Shown piece after piece: positions 5,069 to 5,175 of a stretch of DNA of 5,175 nucleotides (within the stretch, counting starts at the first letter, position 1; each line of letters opens with the position of its first letter). The notes below the pieces were generated by a model. It was not told the origin of the DNA. It ran no database searches and worked only from the letters and a program-made list of their open reading frames with translations. A program made the position numbers and the translations under genes. Source of the DNA: Chloroflexi bacterium UBA5177. Its GTDB lineage: Bacteria; Chloroflexota; UBA5177. The stretch covers positions 8,266 to 13,440 of the forward strand of contig DHWR01000022.1 of NCBI GenBank assembly GCA_002413265.1, written 5' to 3'.

Positions 5069-5175
5069 TTACCCCCGAGGGAGACCTCCTGAATCAATCC
5101 ATAGCCCGTGCGGGCCGGGAAGGAGGTTCAGGTAGAACGGCTGGTAGTGGCCGTTCAGCAGGTAATAGGTGACGA
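5069..5175 (-). CDS. Probable 3' end of a convergent gene, unknown product (partial)
   Basis: On the - strand an open frame enters from the right edge and stops at TAA (5071-5069), giving 34 residues. The translation includes YYLLNGHYQPFYLNLLP followed by GPHGLWIDSGG. Its codons mostly end in G or C, as in the other genes here. The rich mix of aromatic and hydrophobic residues is unlike a random GC-rich frame. I do not recognise the family, and too little is present to assign one. The same bases can also fold into several stem-loops as RNA, so a structured RNA is the alternative. The position of the stop right beside the 5044-5066 hairpin favours a real gene end. Confidence 0.4.
   Translation of the reverse strand, partial: VTYYLLNGHYQPFYLNLLPGPHGLWIDSGGLPRG

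Noticed and set aside
4576..5172. + strand open frame (198 codons) overlapping the zinc-finger gene
   Set aside because: It shares bases with the four C-x2-C motifs in another frame; its translation is rich in glycine, arginine and alanine and has no Shine-Dalgarno.

Overview
The window is a compact, GC-rich bacterial chromosomal segment with no sign of a mobile element, CRISPR array, rRNA or tRNA. Three features suggest a Terrabacteria-type organism: an Obg GTPase carrying the C-terminal OCT domain, a membrane-anchored RNase Y directly followed by YmdB, and a bifunctional-nuclease (DUF151) protein. A high-GC lineage such as Chloroflexota or a related candidate phylum fits best. This placement is inferred from gene content and is tentative.

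Left part (1-1157, + strand): the 3' end of obg, with its OCT domain and stop at 480-482. After about 150 bp of intergenic DNA comes a gene for an unrecognised exported protein (636-1157). It has a clear signal peptide and, by eye, a less GC-biased codon choice than its neighbours.

Central part (1181-4432, - strand): a four-gene cluster transcribed leftwards in the order rny (RNase Y), ymdB (metallophosphodiesterase), a BFN/DUF151 protein, and a small zinc-ribbon protein. rny/ymdB and BFN/zinc-ribbon are each joined by a one-base stop/start overlap (TAGTG and TGATG), which suggests translational coupling within each pair. An 89 bp gap separates the two pairs and holds a possible internal -10 element. 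The first three families all act, or are proposed to act, on RNA or nucleotides, so the cluster looks like an RNA-turnover module. The zinc-ribbon protein may be an accessory to it.

Right part (4433-5175): a divergent intergenic region containing a perfect 7+1+7 palindrome and a candidate extended -10 promoter for the + strand. Next is a small + strand gene for a protein built of two tandem ClpX-type C4 zinc-binding modules with no ATPase domain. At the right edge there appears to be the 3' end of a convergent - strand gene, separated from the zinc protein by a hairpin.

The most unusual items are the stand-alone tandem ClpX-type zinc-finger protein, its divergent pairing with the RNase Y cluster across a palindrome, and the uncharacterised zinc-ribbon protein coupled to the BFN gene.
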